From: Athripsodes cinereus
Lineage: Eukaryota > Arthropoda > Insecta > Trichoptera > Leptoceridae
DNA: 64,000 nucleotides
Assembly (NCBI GenBank): GCA_947579605.1
Contig: OX388325.1
Span: 16,301,572 to 16,365,571 of the forward strand
Direction of reading: 5' to 3'
Under the pieces are notes generated by a model. It did not search any database, was not told the DNA's origin, and saw only the letters and a list, made by a program, of their open reading frames with translations. A program made the position numbers and the translations under genes. Positions 44,266-54,585 of the stretch are shown piece by piece (position 1 is the stretch's first letter; every line of letters starts with the position of its first letter).

Positions 44266-44734
44266 GTTGTGATATTCTTAGATTATGTAACTTTTTATTT
44301 AAACACTCCATTTTATTCTTTCCAAAAACAGAAACACTCTCGTAAATAGAATCATCTAAAACACTGAATTCAATAGGATGAAGCTGTTGTGTGAGGAGAA
44401 CGTGTAGTACTTTAATATAAGTTCTTAGAATACTTTTTTTAATGTAGGCTGATTTAATTTCTTCTTTCATCCACATGATTTTAGCACATTTTATAATTTT
44501 TTTGGCACAATTATTTTTAAGATTAGTTTTTAAATTAATGTAATTGGGGATTAAATTTTGTTTTAGACAACACTGATTAAAATACACTTTAAGGGAACAC
44601 ATTTTGACTTTAACTTTCAATTTTTTATAATAACGTACAATGTTTGCTAGACTAGCACTATTTAATAACTCTAAAGTTTGTACATTCACAGAGTGAAAAT
44701 TCATTATGATGATATTATACTTTAAATAACACAC
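44266..44734 (-). CDS. Penelope-like protein, N-terminal part (separated by hAT insertion)
   Basis: Frame from Met at 44734: NFHSVNVQTLELLNSASLAN, IVRYYKKLKVKVKMCSLKVY, PNYINLKTNLKNNCAKKIIK, CLNKKLHNLRISQ. Basic and Lys-rich with no catalytic motif, as usual for the region upstream of the RT in Penelope-like ORFs. It starts within the upstream terminal repeat and stays in phase with 39532-41597 across the hAT. The annotated frame runs on into the hAT end before stopping; those residues are not native. Confidence 0.8.
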
Positions 44735-45050
44735 AGTTTACTTTTCACTAAGATTTATTCTAACCTCGAGCGCTTTCGTCAATGTTAATGAATTGACATT
44801 TTCAAGAGAACTAAACTAAAAAAACAAAAGTTAATGTCTTACAATGAGTATTATACAAAAGAGGGGGGGGTAGGGTAGGGTGGGCGTGTATGATAGCAGG
44901 ATTAGTGGATAGGGGTGGAGTTGGGATAATTGTACTAGGAAGAATGACTCATGGGTTTTAATAAAGGAGAAGGTGAAGAGATTTGAATATTTACAATGTT
45001 GCCATTTAAATTATGTCTATAAATTTCGAGTGTTTCCAGAGCAATTAATT
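44661..45050 (-). repeat. Penelope terminal repeat (pLTR), upstream copy
   Basis: Direct repeat of 39258-39647 at a fixed distance of 5403 bp. It joins the inverted fragment at 45050/45051 through AATTAAT|A, a short microhomology with AATAGATCCC. Confidence 0.9.
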
Positions 45051-46417
45051 AATAGATCCCAAAAAGAAAAAAAATATTATGGATTTGTTACATTTGTGTA
45101 TGGAACAGAGTTATTTCAAATTTGATGGTAAATTTTTTAAAATATTAGATTCTCTTCCGATGGGTAATCAAATATCGCCACTTTTGTCTGAGATCTACAT
45201 GGATCAGTTTGAAAAGACTCTGTTCTCATCCGATAACCATTTATTAAAATATATATTTACTTACTTTAGATATGTGGATGATATTTTATGTGTGTGGACC
45301 GGTACTGTTAGACAATTGAACTTATTCTTGAATTTTATGAATTCCTTAAATTCCAATTTACAATTCACTTTAGAAATAGGACAAGATAAAGTACTTAATT
45401 TCTTAGATTTAAAAATAATGATCATTGATAATAAATTTAAATTTGGTATTTATAGAAAGTCTTCATATGCAGACAATATTATCCACATGTCTTCCAATCA
45501 CCACATTAGTCATAAGATGTCAACTTTTCACTCTATGTTACACCGTTTGTTAAATATACCCTTAGAGAAGGATGAATTTAACAAAGAATTAGAGACAATA
45601 AAAATTATTGCAAAAAATAATGGTTATGATATAAATATTGTAGATAACATGTTGAAAAATAAACAAAAAAAAACTATGATTAAAAAATATATTTATTCTG
45701 TTAACATAAAAAATAACGACAAACCTTGGAGAAAAATTTTATATACTGGAAATAATTCTAATAAGCTACATACATTGACTAAACCATTATTCAATTCAGC
45801 CTTTTACACTACTAATAATTTAAATAAGTTACTGTTTAACTGTAAGGATGTAAATAATAAAATCAATGGCAGTGGTGTTTATTGTATCGACTGTAGCGAC
45901 TGTGATGCTAAATACATTGGTCAATCTAGTCGATCTATAAACACCCGTGTCAAAGAGCATTTCAGAGCTTTCAGAGGGCTGACCGGAAATTCGGAGATGT
46001 CAGATCATTGTATAGAGTACAACCATTCATTTGATGTACAAAATGTAAAGGTCTTACATTCAGAGAACCGTTACAGTAAATTAATTGCTCTGGAAACACT
46101 CGAAATTTATAGACATAATTTAAATGGCAACATTGTAAATATTCAAATCTCTTCACCTTCTCCTTTATTAAAACCCATGAGTCATTCTTCCTAGTACAAT
46201 TATCCCAACTCCACCCCTATCCACTAATCCTGCTATCATACACGCCCACCCTACCCTACCCCCCCCTCTTTTGTATAATACTCATTGTAAGACATTAACT
46301 TTTGTTTTTTTAGTTTAGTTCTCTTGAAAATGTCAATTCATTAACATTGACGAAAGCGCTCGAGGTTAGAATAAATCTTAGTGAAAAGTAAACTGTGTGT
46401 TATTTAAAGTATAATAT
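45051..46417 (+). pseudogene. Inverted 3' half of the Penelope-like element (RT end and GIY-YIG)
   Basis: Plus-strand sequence equals the reverse of about 39304-40670. ORF 45079-46194 (371 aa) starts at MDLLHLCMEQSYFKFDGKFF and runs through YFRYVDDILCVW and the GIY-YIG-like region to the normal stop. One amino acid differs from the minus copy (KINGSGVYC versus KINDSGVYC). It stops 40 bp short of the other copy's 3' end. Lacks RT motif A, so not a functional protein. Confidence 0.9.
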
Positions 46418-46469
46418 CATAAATCTTTAAAACTAATTATATACGAAAGTAATTTAATATATTATAATT

Positions 46470-46580
46470 TAAAACTGCCCCAGATCCTTCTAAATCGTCT
46501 CCAGATGGTCTTAAATGCTGCTGCCAGGACAATTTACAGAGAGAACAAGCGCTGTCACATCACACCACTGCTTAAGGAGT
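46470..46580 (+). pseudogene. Short LINE RT fragment (CR1-like)
   Basis: LPQILLNRLQMVLNAAARTI, then YRENKRCHITPLLKELQ, the '..L..LQ.VQNAAARLI......HITP.L..L' block. Only this block is left. Confidence 0.7.
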
Positions 46581-46613
46581 TACAGGGAAATTGGCAAAAT
46601 TGATAAACGTTAT

Positions 46614-46681
46614 GCGGCTGGTCTGCTGGTTGCCCCACTTGTGGGATGTGCCGTGATGGTATAGTAGTAGTAGTAGTAGTA
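46614..46681 (+). mobile_element. Repeat 'E' insertion with 12-bp TSD and (TAG)n tail
   Basis: GATAAACGTTAT lies at 46602-46613 and 46682-46693. Between them is GCGGCTGGTCTGCTGGTTGC, CCCACTTGTGGGATGTGCCG, TGATGGTA, (TAG)7. This shows that family E ends in TAG repeats and inserts by target-primed reverse transcription. Confidence 0.85.
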
Positions 46682-46842
46682 GATAAACGTTATCAATTGA
46701 CACCGAAAGTGATCACTTAAACTAGCCTAGAGACAATTCGTAAGCATTGAGATTCCCTTTTTTCTAAGTAAAATGAAAGGGACCTTGCATTCCTTGTGTC
46801 ATTGCGACGATAGTAGATCTATTGTGACATCCTTCTGTGTCA

Positions 46843-48000
46843 TAATAATAATAATAAGAACACTTTATTGATCAGAAAAAAAAATCATGAGCAATTGGCG
46901 AGCTTATTGCCTGGAGGCAATATCTTCCAGCTAACCAAAATAATGTGTGATACTATGTTGACAATGTGTAATTAATACTAAATGTGAACAGTTAATACTA
47001 AATTTAATTATAACTAATTACATTCTTAGCCCTAAGTAGAACATTATATATGTCATGTTTCCTCTAATAAATACTATAAAATGAAGGATAAAGGCACGGG
47101 GAGGAACTTTTTAGGATAAGTCTATGGATTTTAGGTTATTCTTTAAAACGTGTAGCGTAGAGGAATTTCTAATATTGCAAGGTAGATTATTCCACATTCT
47201 AATTGCATGGGTCGTAAATGATGAACTGAAGAAGATTGTGGTGTGGGCAGGGACGGCAAGTAACTGGTTATTCTGAGATCTCAGAGGACGTCCATGTGAA
47301 GACAGGTATTCAAAACGCTTAAAAAGGTATTGAGGGGAATTGTGCTTTAGGATGTTGTGCAGAAAGTAGAGTATATGTAGATCGCGGGATTGTTTGTATG
47401 TTGGCCATTTAAGTTCTGCTCGAAATTTGGAAATATGGTCATATTTTTTTAAACCATACACAAATTAATCGTATACATGCATTCTGCAACCTATCCAATT
47501 TACCATTGAGTTCCTCAGAGGTATCGGAAAGGGTACAGTCTGCGTAGTATAGGATTGGAAGGAGAAATGTTTGAGCTATCATGCGTTTTGTATTTTGAGG
47601 AAGAAATGATTGGAGTCTTTTGAATGAGTGCAGTCTCGCGAAAATTTTACTGCTCACGTTTTTCACGTGGGGTAACCAAGAAAGATGTTGATCAAATGTG
47701 ACTCCGAGATTCTTTACGGTTTTAGTTAGCGGCACAACTGAATTGCCAAGAGAAAGGGGAGGCACATCATCATGTGAAAGTTTATCTATTTTGCGCTTAC
47801 TACCTATAATGATAGCCTGAGTTTTTGAGGGATTGAGGAGTAGACCATTAGCAGTGGACCAATTGAAAATAGATGTTAAGTCATTATTCAGTTGGTTGAT
47901 CCCTGAGGCACAGTTGTTCGCGGGGAAGTGTGCATAAATTTGTAGATCATCAGCATACATATGATATTTATCAGCATACATATCTCACTCTCAAGACCTA
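46843..48000 (-). pseudogene. CR1-like LINE, RT C-terminal half with one frameshift
   Basis: Minus strand: HMYADDLQIYAHFP (motif C, YADD), LLLNPSKTQAIIIGS, VKNLGVTFDQHLSWLPHVKN, ARLHSFKRLQSFLPQNTKRM, LPILYYADCTLSD, GKLDRLQNACIRLI; a frameshift near 47460 leads to KYDHISKFRAELKWPTYKQS, FKRFEYLSSHGRPLRS, HAIRMWNNLPCNIRNSSTLH. It ends with a 3' UTR and an (ATA)n tail at 46843-46858. Near its 5' end a short duplication gives HMYAD twice. Confidence 0.88.
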
Positions 48001-48319
48001 GGTGCGTCACGTAACTCACAATTATTTGTCTCGGTGTGAGAAGCCTTACTTTCTCAGAGTCCGGCAATGGTCCAGGATGTGAATCTGAGGATGTGACTTC
48101 GTTTGCGAGCGAATGTTTCATTATTAAAAATTTTGAATTTTAAATTCTGAGAGATTTTATATAATATTTTTATGTTTTTAATTTTTTTTGAGAGATTTTA
48201 TATGATATTTTTATGTTTTATGCTTTGTGAGCATTATTCTATTAATTTTGTTAACATAATTTACTCTATTCTATTGTAATTGTTGTTTGTTGATTTTATC
48301 TGTTGTGTTTAGTTAAGTA

Positions 48320-48459
48320 GGTATGTTTTGTGGAGCACATAAGGGTAATATAGGGATCTTCACTGGTTTGCTTATTGCTAAATATGTTATAGACCATTGT
48401 ATTTTTTGTATCAACTGTATGTATCCTGTAAAATTGAAATAAATAAATAAAAATAAATT
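48320..48459 (+). repeat. LINE 3'-tail fragment with (AATA)n
   Basis: GGGATCTTCACTGGTTTGCT, TATTGC ... TGTATCCTGTAAAATTGAAA and AATAAATAAATAAAAATAAA; also at 50240-50361. It is inserted into the LINE remnant that follows. Confidence 0.55.
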
Positions 48460-48720
48460 ATCCTCTGAACAAAATCTGCAGACTGGGGTATCTGACAGAC
48501 CAATTTTAGTCATGTGTTTCCTTAGTCTGCATTGTCCCATCAAGGTCCTGGTTAGAATCCTTATTTGTTTTTTTTTTAAGTTTTAGAACTTTTGTGGTGA
48601 ATTTCCGCGAGTACCCTGTCATCAGTTCTTTCGCGTGTTTCAACCCTATGCTGTTGGACCAAATTTCATGGCTTTCATTGAGACTCTTCTTACTCATTTT
48701 TTTCAACTGTATTTTGCACA
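48460..48720 (-). pseudogene. LINE RNase H / C-terminal remnant (R1/Jockey-like)
   Basis: Minus strand over two frames: HEIWSNSIGLKHAKELMTGY, SRKFTTKVLKLKKK, then LMGQCRLRKHMTKIGLSDTP, VCRFC. 'TGH.RL..HL.KIGL....CR.C' is the block just after RNase H in R1/Jockey-type elements. Cut at CRFC by the insertion at 48320-48459. Confidence 0.75.
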
Positions 48721-49605
48721 GTTTTACTTTTTGTTAACCTTTATCCCTTTGAAGAAGTTTATTTATTAGATATATAAAATCATTTTTTACAAGTACACCT
48801 TAACCTATTGATGTAAAGACGTACTTCATACATATTATGATAAAAAGTGCATAATTAGTAGACTACTAATGCTTAATTTGAATTAACATGAAATTTATCC
48901 TAAATTATAATTAATGTTACCTCATTACAATTACGTTACTAAGATATATAGGTATTCTGTGAGATAGAGAGAAAATGTATTATGTCGATATTAGATCAAA
49001 TTGGCAAACTTCTAAGTTAATAATTAAATTAAAATTTCATTTAGGCAATTAGAAATTGGCAGGGCAAATGATTTGTTTGCGAAAAGTTAATATTATAGAT
49101 TCGTACTAATGAATCTTTGTCCTAATTTGATAGTACGTACCAATGATTCGTTGTGAAATTTCGTTAATATTTTTCTGTGCTGGAGTCGCTATATAATTAC
49201 TCCACTTTCGCGATACAAGCATATCGACTGTGCTAAGAACAAGGGATCCAAATAACATTAGTAAAATTTCTTAAGAGAAGCAAAAAATTGTCGGATAAAG
49301 GAAATGTCAAATTATTGTGAATTTATTGTAATGTAGTTTTTTACTGTCATAAAAATTCAAGAGAAAATATTCAAGAACTATCGAGTTTTAAGCAAAAAAT
49401 TATGATTAAGCCCTTTGTACGATTGATATAAATTTATATTAATCGAAGACCTGATTGAAGAAACTACCAAATAAGGCAGAGGTCTCCAAGCTTTGAAGCC
49501 TTAGGGACGTAATGACTACTTCAGTATGTTGATGACACTGTAGTTTGGTGACCCCCGAAATAAGGTGTCATCATCCTTGATAGTAATGTTACGTTAGAAG
49601 AACAA
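48721..49605. other. Intergenic, nothing assignable
   Basis: AT-rich sequence without recognisable ORF or repeat copy. Confidence 0.4.
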
Positions 49606-49893
49606 CATATTAATATTTATCGATGTTATTTTTACAATTGAACGCTGGTTATTACAAAGGTGCTATGTATCAAAATTTTCAAAAATGAGTTATTACTCCA
49701 GGAAGGGGTCTCCAAAAGTGCTCTGCTGTTTTCCTTTCTTTTACTCACATTTTCTTGGTTTTATGCTCCAGACACTTAGCGTCTTTGTAATAATCAGCCT
49801 TCAATTACCAATTATTGTTTGCGGTTAAATATGTAAATTACATAGCATAACCGCATATAATGGTTAATTGTAAAAATAACATCGATTAATATA
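49606..49893. repeat. Imperfect fold-back element
   Basis: TATTTATCGATGTTATTTTT, ACAATTGAACG...GGTTATTAC near the left and GCGGTTA...AATTGTAAAAATAACATCGATTAAT near the right are inverted copies around a 200-bp middle. Possibly a MITE; no flanking duplication recognised. Confidence 0.5.
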
Positions 49894-50099
49894 CCTGTCG
49901 ACTCACCCGCTCAGCGAGAAAATAAATTCAGTGACACTGGCCACATCTAGGTTCGCATTTTGATGCTAACAGCGATGATACAGAACCAAAAAATGGTAAC
50001 AAAATATTAACATGGTAGTTTCATGTCTTAAATGCATACAATAATTAATATTGTAAGAAGTGGCAAAGGTATTTGTACTGAAAGAACTTTAATCTGTCA

Positions 50100-50230
50100 C
50101 AAATTACAATACATTTTGCATTTTATACTTTTTTTCATTTTTTTCATTTTATACATTTTTTACATTTTTTAACACGTTTACATTTTATACATTTTATCAT
50201 TTTTATGTGTTTTTACATTTTAAGTTTCAA
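50100..50230. repeat. Low-complexity CATTTTATA tract
   Basis: Irregular repeats of CATTTTATA, CATTTTTT and TACATTTT over about 130 bp. Confidence 0.7.
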
Positions 50231-50239
50231 ATTTATGTT

Positions 50240-50361
50240 TATTAGATTGGTAAGAAAGGGATCTTAATTGGTTTGCTCGTTGCTGTCTTTTAATGTTTGT
50301 ACTAATTTTTTCAACTGTCTGCTCCTTACTGGATAAATAAAATAAAAATAAAATATCGAAA
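50240..50361 (+). repeat. LINE 3'-tail fragment with (AATA)n
   Basis: GGGATCTTAATTGGTTTGCT, CGTTGC and a tail of AATAAAATAAAAATAAAAT match 48320-48459. The 65-codon minus-strand ORF here is not a gene. Confidence 0.5.
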
Positions 50362-50779
50362 AGAAATTTTTGGACATTGCGTTCTTTTTCTCCAATATTC
50401 AGGTAATATTTTGTCATACATTATCGACGTGAGCACATTATACCTACACAGTGTGCTTACACGGGATCTTTGAATTTATTTACAATACAACAGTTAAGTA
50501 CCATTATTCGTTCAGAACTTCATTCAAATCTGCAAATTTAACATATATTATGAATAAAAAAATTACTAAATATTCTAAACATTTGTTGCTGACTGGTAGA
50601 ACAAGCAGCCGATAAAGTATTGAACTTAATTGTTAGGGCGCCATTTAGACGGGAGATCCATTTGAGATTTGAAAAATGAGATCCCAAAAAGATGGTTGCT
50701 TCTTAGGTTTGCATAAAGCGTCTCTCAATTGGTGGATCTTACATTGTGACAGTGAGAATGGTGGAATTGGTGAACGTTG
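50362..50779. other. Intergenic, nothing assignable
   Basis: No ORF, palindrome or repeat copy noticed. Confidence 0.4.
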
Positions 50780-50850
50780 TCCATGAACACCGAAAGTGAT
50801 CACTTAAGCCAGCCTAGAGCCAATTCGTAAGCGTTGGGACACCTCTCTCA
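50780..50850 (+). repeat. Dispersed repeat 'F'
   Basis: ACACCGAAAGTGATCACTTA, AGCCAGCCTAGAGCCAATTC, GTAAGCGTTGGGA also at 46700-46765 and, diverged, in the centre of the palindrome at 19955-19995. Confidence 0.6.
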
Positions 50851-51424
50851 CTTCTTCCGATAAGATTTTACACAATGTTGCATTGTGAAGACATGGTTCT
50901 CCAATCGAGGTTTCTGATTGGTTCCGCAACCCTACCTTTTCACGAGGTGTACTTTGTCCAATTAAGCTGCCAGGAGACATGTCGAAGGCCCTGAAAATCT
51001 CTCTTATAAACCACAATGACAGCTTCACGTGTAGGTAATGTTCTGGGATACTCCGTATGGATACTGTATGCTGGAGAATCTATTTATCTGTATTTATTCC
51101 CGGATTATTGAACATAGATTTTGAACAGAAAAAGCTTACAAAACATTAAATGTAAAATAATAATGCATTATCCTATTTAAATTCTAGACATAAATTCACA
51201 ATTTGGTATATTTCAACAAATGTCTACATCAACGTGGCATATCTTTCAAGTGGGGATGTGAACATATCTCTTTGGACCAACGCTCGATTAGGATTGATTG
51301 ATATGAAATTATATCGAAGAATTTGATTGGTAGCACTACCAATTATTCCTTTAATTTTCCAGTCTATATTAAAGATCTATAATGAAGATCATTGATCATT
51401 GTTAAGTTTTTCACGAGGATGCAC

Positions 51425-51556
51425 TCGACAGAACCAAGTGGCGAAACAAGACAAGAAACCAGCGAAATAACTACAACTTCTACTATACCATCACGGCAAA
51501 CCAGCTGCATGTATAAAACATGAAAGCTGTCCTCTCCGAGACAACAAAAAGCTTTA
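51425..51556 (-). repeat. Interspersed repeat 'E' copy
   Basis: The reverse strand shows GGAGAGGACAGCTTTCATGT, TTTATACATGCAGCTGGTTT, GCCGTGATGGTATAGTAG, agreeing with the 34010-34252 copy and ending with TAG repeats. Confidence 0.6.
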
Positions 51557-51560
51557 TTTT

Positions 51561-52044
51561 GTCATCTGCTCAAGTCCGGTTAAACAAAACAAAAAATGTT
51601 CTATGTAAATATCAGTGTAAATTGGAATGATATACCTTTTTGGAGAAGTTATGTAAACATGGCTCACCAATCGAGATGTCTGGTTGGATTTGAGACACAT
51701 CTTTCGATTTCCCAGGTCATTATCAACATTAGAGATCGAAAGACCGGAGCCGGAACACCTGTCGCTAGTGGATCAGGACCAAAGGGTCAGCAGGATGTTG
51801 GAATATTAGTCTGCTTCCCACTGACAATGGAGGAAAGAGAAATTAATCAGTATGTTAAGAATCCAAATAAAATAACACATTAATTAAACCAGTATTAGCA
51901 GAAACAAAGACATATTCACTAGAAAAAAAGACGTTTCTAAAGTCTAAAGACTACAGGAAAAGAAAATGGTAATGTTTAATTTATATTTTTTTTTAAATTG
52001 TACTACTCACGTACCGATACGATGAATTTGTTTTTTTTTTTACG
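51561..52044. other. Intergenic, nothing assignable
   Basis: Includes a 95-codon ORF (51596-51883) that I do not recognise and do not consider a gene. Confidence 0.4.
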
Positions 52045-52513
52045 TTCACATTTGTTCACTTTCAGTGATCACTCCGGATGATCCTCCAAGATGAACAGGT
52101 GTGAACAGGCGTTTCATCGCTAGTGATCACTAGCGATGACGGAGGAAAGAGATTACCTCTCGTCATAATTTTGATGAAAGGACCTTTCACTGAAACGACC
52201 ATAAACAAGTTTTATCTTATTATTTGTTTAATTCTCTATGAATTTGTATTGAATGTAAGAATCATGTACAAAATTATTGTGCAGTCGATAGCTATATTAA
52301 TTTATTTTAAGTGTTATTTTTATTTTTGAATTTGTTGAATTATTTTTATACGAAAATACGTCAAACTACATACAACATGAGTGAGAGTGTTGACATGACA
52401 GTGAAAGCATAGGATGAGCAAGACGTGTGAACAGACGTGTTCACTTTCGATGAACAGGTTTGACCCTGACACTCTGGATGATCATCCAAAGTGAAGCAAT
52501 GTGAATGCTACTT
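52045..52513. mobile_element. MITE family I, copy 3 (reverse orientation)
   Basis: ACGTTCACATTTGTTCACTT ... GAAACGACCATAAACAAG ... GGATGATCATCCAAAGTGAA ... AATGTGAATGCTACTT. The GACCATAAACAAG stretch is the uninterrupted form of the TTAT-element target. Confidence 0.8.
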
Positions 52514-52560
52514 TAGAGAAGTACTTTAATGAAAATTCACATTAGGAGCACTGAAGGATT

Positions 52561-53250
52561 TAAGTCTTGATTTTAATCATACGACGCGCGAAGGGTTTAT
52601 GGTCAAAAATACCGCGAGATTGGTATGCACGTATATTTGACTAATGGGGTGTTCACATTTGGCGAATATCGCCAGGCGAATTTCAAAATATAACGTCAGG
52701 CGAAAAAACAAAATTCGCCGTACGCCCATCGATCGTCACACCTGTTCACACAGTCCACCGATTTAGAAACGATCTGTCAGATGCGCTTTGATTTTGATGC
52801 TGTTTTCAAAATGGCGGACGTCGAGATGGAGATCGCGAAGTGTTTATTTTTAGTCGAAAATGTTATAGTAGAGGTTGTAAGGCGCCTTTTAATTAAGGAA
52901 ACAAACGCCACAAACCAACAACAAAGATAACAGCTGTCACGAAGCGGGAAACATTATAAAATTTATAGGTTATAAAGTTTTTACCATAGATACGAACGCC
53001 GCACACCTGCGCATGCGCAAATCGTTCAATCGGCCGAAAAAGTTGGAAGGTGGTCAACTCGAGACGATATCGTTTCTACTGGTTTTTATCGTTTCAGACT
53101 AGCTGTCATTTTGTTCACACGGTTCAAATGGCTGGCGATATTTTGGTGCCCTGGCGATATTCGCCAAATGTGAACACCCCATAATAGTAACTTCGTGCGT
53201 CGTACGATTTAGATAAAGGTCGTATTTAGATTTTATCAAGAGTAACCGTT
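52561..53250. mobile_element. MITE family D copy, split by a Harbinger-type MITE
   Basis: Left TAAGTCTTGATTTTAATCAT, ACGACGCGCGAAGGG ... ATATTTGACTAA; right TAATAGTAACTTCGTGCGTC, GTACGATTTAG ... TTTATCAAGAGTAACC. The halves meet across the TAA duplication of the nested element. Confidence 0.75.
52645..53181 (+). mobile_element. Harbinger-type MITE, intact copy (537 bp), TAA duplication
   Basis: Ends TGGGGTGTTCACATTTGGCG and CGCCAAATGTGAACACCCCA are perfect inverted repeats, flanked by TAA (52642-52644 and 53182-53184). Inside, from 52811, ATGGCGGACGTCGAGATGGA opens a frame of about 39 codons (MADVEMEIAKCLFLVENVIV, then EVVRRLLIKE), plausibly the first residues of a Harbinger ORF. Copies at 12291-12773 and 59392-61627. 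Confidence 0.9.
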
Positions 53251-53689
53251 CAGTTCATGACTAACACACTGTTCAAATTAAACATCCTCCATTGTGAGTG
53301 TGACATAAATTAATAATATAAAAAGTGATCATTTTGCAAAAAACACTTAGGTACCGTACTTAAATTACATACATACATATGTAGGTATATATCAATGTAT
53401 TATTTATACATTTGCCTCAATCTAAATGTATGTGGTTTATAACCATATCTTCGGTTATTATTTGTGTTATCTGTTCGAGAACAAAAAAAGAACACTTAAT
53501 AAATAATGACATTCATAAAAATAAATTAGTTAAGTATAGCAAACAAACGTTTTGTATTGAATTGTTACAGTGTCGGTGTGGTGGAAAAGACGTTCTAAAT
53601 AACGTATGAAATATTGTGAAATATAATATTTAAATATTGTTTCGTTACGTTCTCTAAGTGTTGTTTATTATATTATGCAGATAGTCCAC
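53251..53689. other. Intergenic, nothing assignable
   Basis: AT-rich; a 65-codon ORF here has no recognisable features. Confidence 0.4.
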
Positions 53690-53830
53690 AGGTTAATCCA
53701 TGAGATGCGATCACTGAGAAGAATGGTTGGTGAAACGTTGCGAGTAAGAGAGTGGCGAATGAGGATATCAGGAGAATGAGTGGATGCGAGAGGAGCGTTG
53801 TGTTTGAATGCGTGTAAATAACTGCTAGGG
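53690..53830 (+). pseudogene. LINE fragment, same family as 2890-3345
   Basis: MRSLRRMVGETLRVREWRMR, then ISGE and a stop; the equivalent of RRMVGKMLRDRVRNEDV at 3300 (-). Confidence 0.65.
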
Positions 53831-53993
53831 TTTGAATATATTATGATAAACAATACCCGATACCAGATACGCGATATGATTCGGATATTGAGTTGATAGG
53901 GACGGGATAGAGTGATAGGGAAGAGGCATTACTGCTCGTCATGTTTGGATACACGAAAAAAATATTTAAAGCCACGGGAACCTATATATAGAC

Positions 53994-54222
53994 GACCGGT
54001 GTGGCGCGGAGGCTAACGCACTTGCCTTTGAGTCACGAGATCCCGGGTTCGATTCCCGGCCAGGGCAAAAATGAAGAATGAACTTTTTCAGATTGTCCTG
54101 GTGCTAAAACAACGACCTGGGTGTGTCGTTGTTTTAGCACCCATAGTACATGATTCATATCTGAGTTTGGGACTAGCTCGGTCTGTGTGAATTGTCTATA
54201 CATGTTATGTTATGTTATATAA
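53994..54222 (+). mobile_element. tRNA-derived SINE, family B, copy 1
   Basis: GACCGGTGTGGCGCGGAGGC (A-box region), CTTGCCTTTGAGTCACGAGA, CCCGGGTTCGATTCCCGGCC (B box GGTTCGATTCC at 54046-54056), GGGCAAAAATGAAGAATGA, then CTAGCTCGGTCTGTGTGAAT, TGTCTATACATGTTATGT. Copies at 54479-54585 and 56472-56710. It lacks a full cloverleaf and continues into a unique tail, so it is a SINE and not a tRNA gene. Confidence 0.85.
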
Positions 54223-54257
54223 TATTATGTAGATGCAGCAGAAAACTAGCGACAATT

Positions 54258-54400
54258 ATCCTCTCTTTTGAAGATATTAAATATAGCACCACCAGTGTCG
54301 GCAAGATTTGGTAAGTTTGTCGAGTTTCGGATAAACGGAAGTTCCCAGAAATCTGCGGTCCTCATCATCTGAGCGGATGGTGGATATCCTTCTACGTAGT
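54258..54400 (+). repeat. Interspersed repeat 'C' copy
   Basis: GTCGGCAAGATTTGGTAAGT, TTCGGATAAACGGAAGTTCC, CAGAAATCTGCGGTC, similar to 60832-60938. Confidence 0.55.
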
Positions 54401-54478
54401 ATACAAAAAAAAACATCATGTTTATGTGTATATTTTTTATGCATACATTTTTATAAACTATGAAAGCTGGCGTGAAAG

Positions 54479-54585
54479 ATGGCCAGTGTGGCGTGGAGGA
54501 ACGCTCTTGTTTTTGAGTCATGATATGTCCTTGGTTCGATTGTCGGCCTGGGCAAAATGAAGAATGATCATTTTCAACTTTTCTT
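54479..54585 (+). mobile_element. SINE family B, copy 2, degenerate
   Basis: GGCCAGTGTGGCGTGGAGGA, GAGTCATGATATGTCCTTGG, TTCGATTGTCGGCCTGGGCA. Its tail (GTCTGGGTGTCACATGTGTT ... TGTGAATTGTCTATGCAT) resumes at about 54788-54910, so some 200 bp were inserted between. Confidence 0.7.

Larger units (their letters stand above)
39263..46417 (-). mobile_element. Penelope-like retroelement, composite insertion with inverted 5' fragment
   Basis: The whole unit is flanked by the 13-bp duplication CATAAATCTTTAA (39250-39262 and 46418-46430), so it entered as one event. Reading the minus strand: an inverted piece of the element's own 3' half (46417-45051), a 390-bp terminal repeat (45050-44661), the long ORF, then the second 390-bp terminal repeat (39647-39258). 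Both repeats align with a constant offset of 5403 and no gap. The ORF codes for a Penelope-type RT and a GIY-YIG-like nuclease. It is interrupted by a hAT element at 41606-44265. Penelope-like elements are known for partial tandem copies (pLTRs) and inverted 5' pieces; here every join is visible. Confidence 0.92.

Noticed and set aside
39263..46417. LTR retrotransposon or endogenous retrovirus because of the 390-bp direct repeats
   Set aside because: No TG...CA ends, no gag, protease or integrase; Penelope-type RT plus GIY-YIG and an inverted fragment explain it.
51596..51883. 95-codon ORF as a small host gene
   Set aside because: No domain or signal peptide, and partial overlap with dispersed-repeat sequence upstream.
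53412..53609. 65-codon ORF as gene
   Set aside because: AT-rich chance frame, no features.
54000..54066. tRNA gene at the SINE B head
   Set aside because: The same sequence recurs at 56472 with a common non-tRNA tail; no full cloverleaf.
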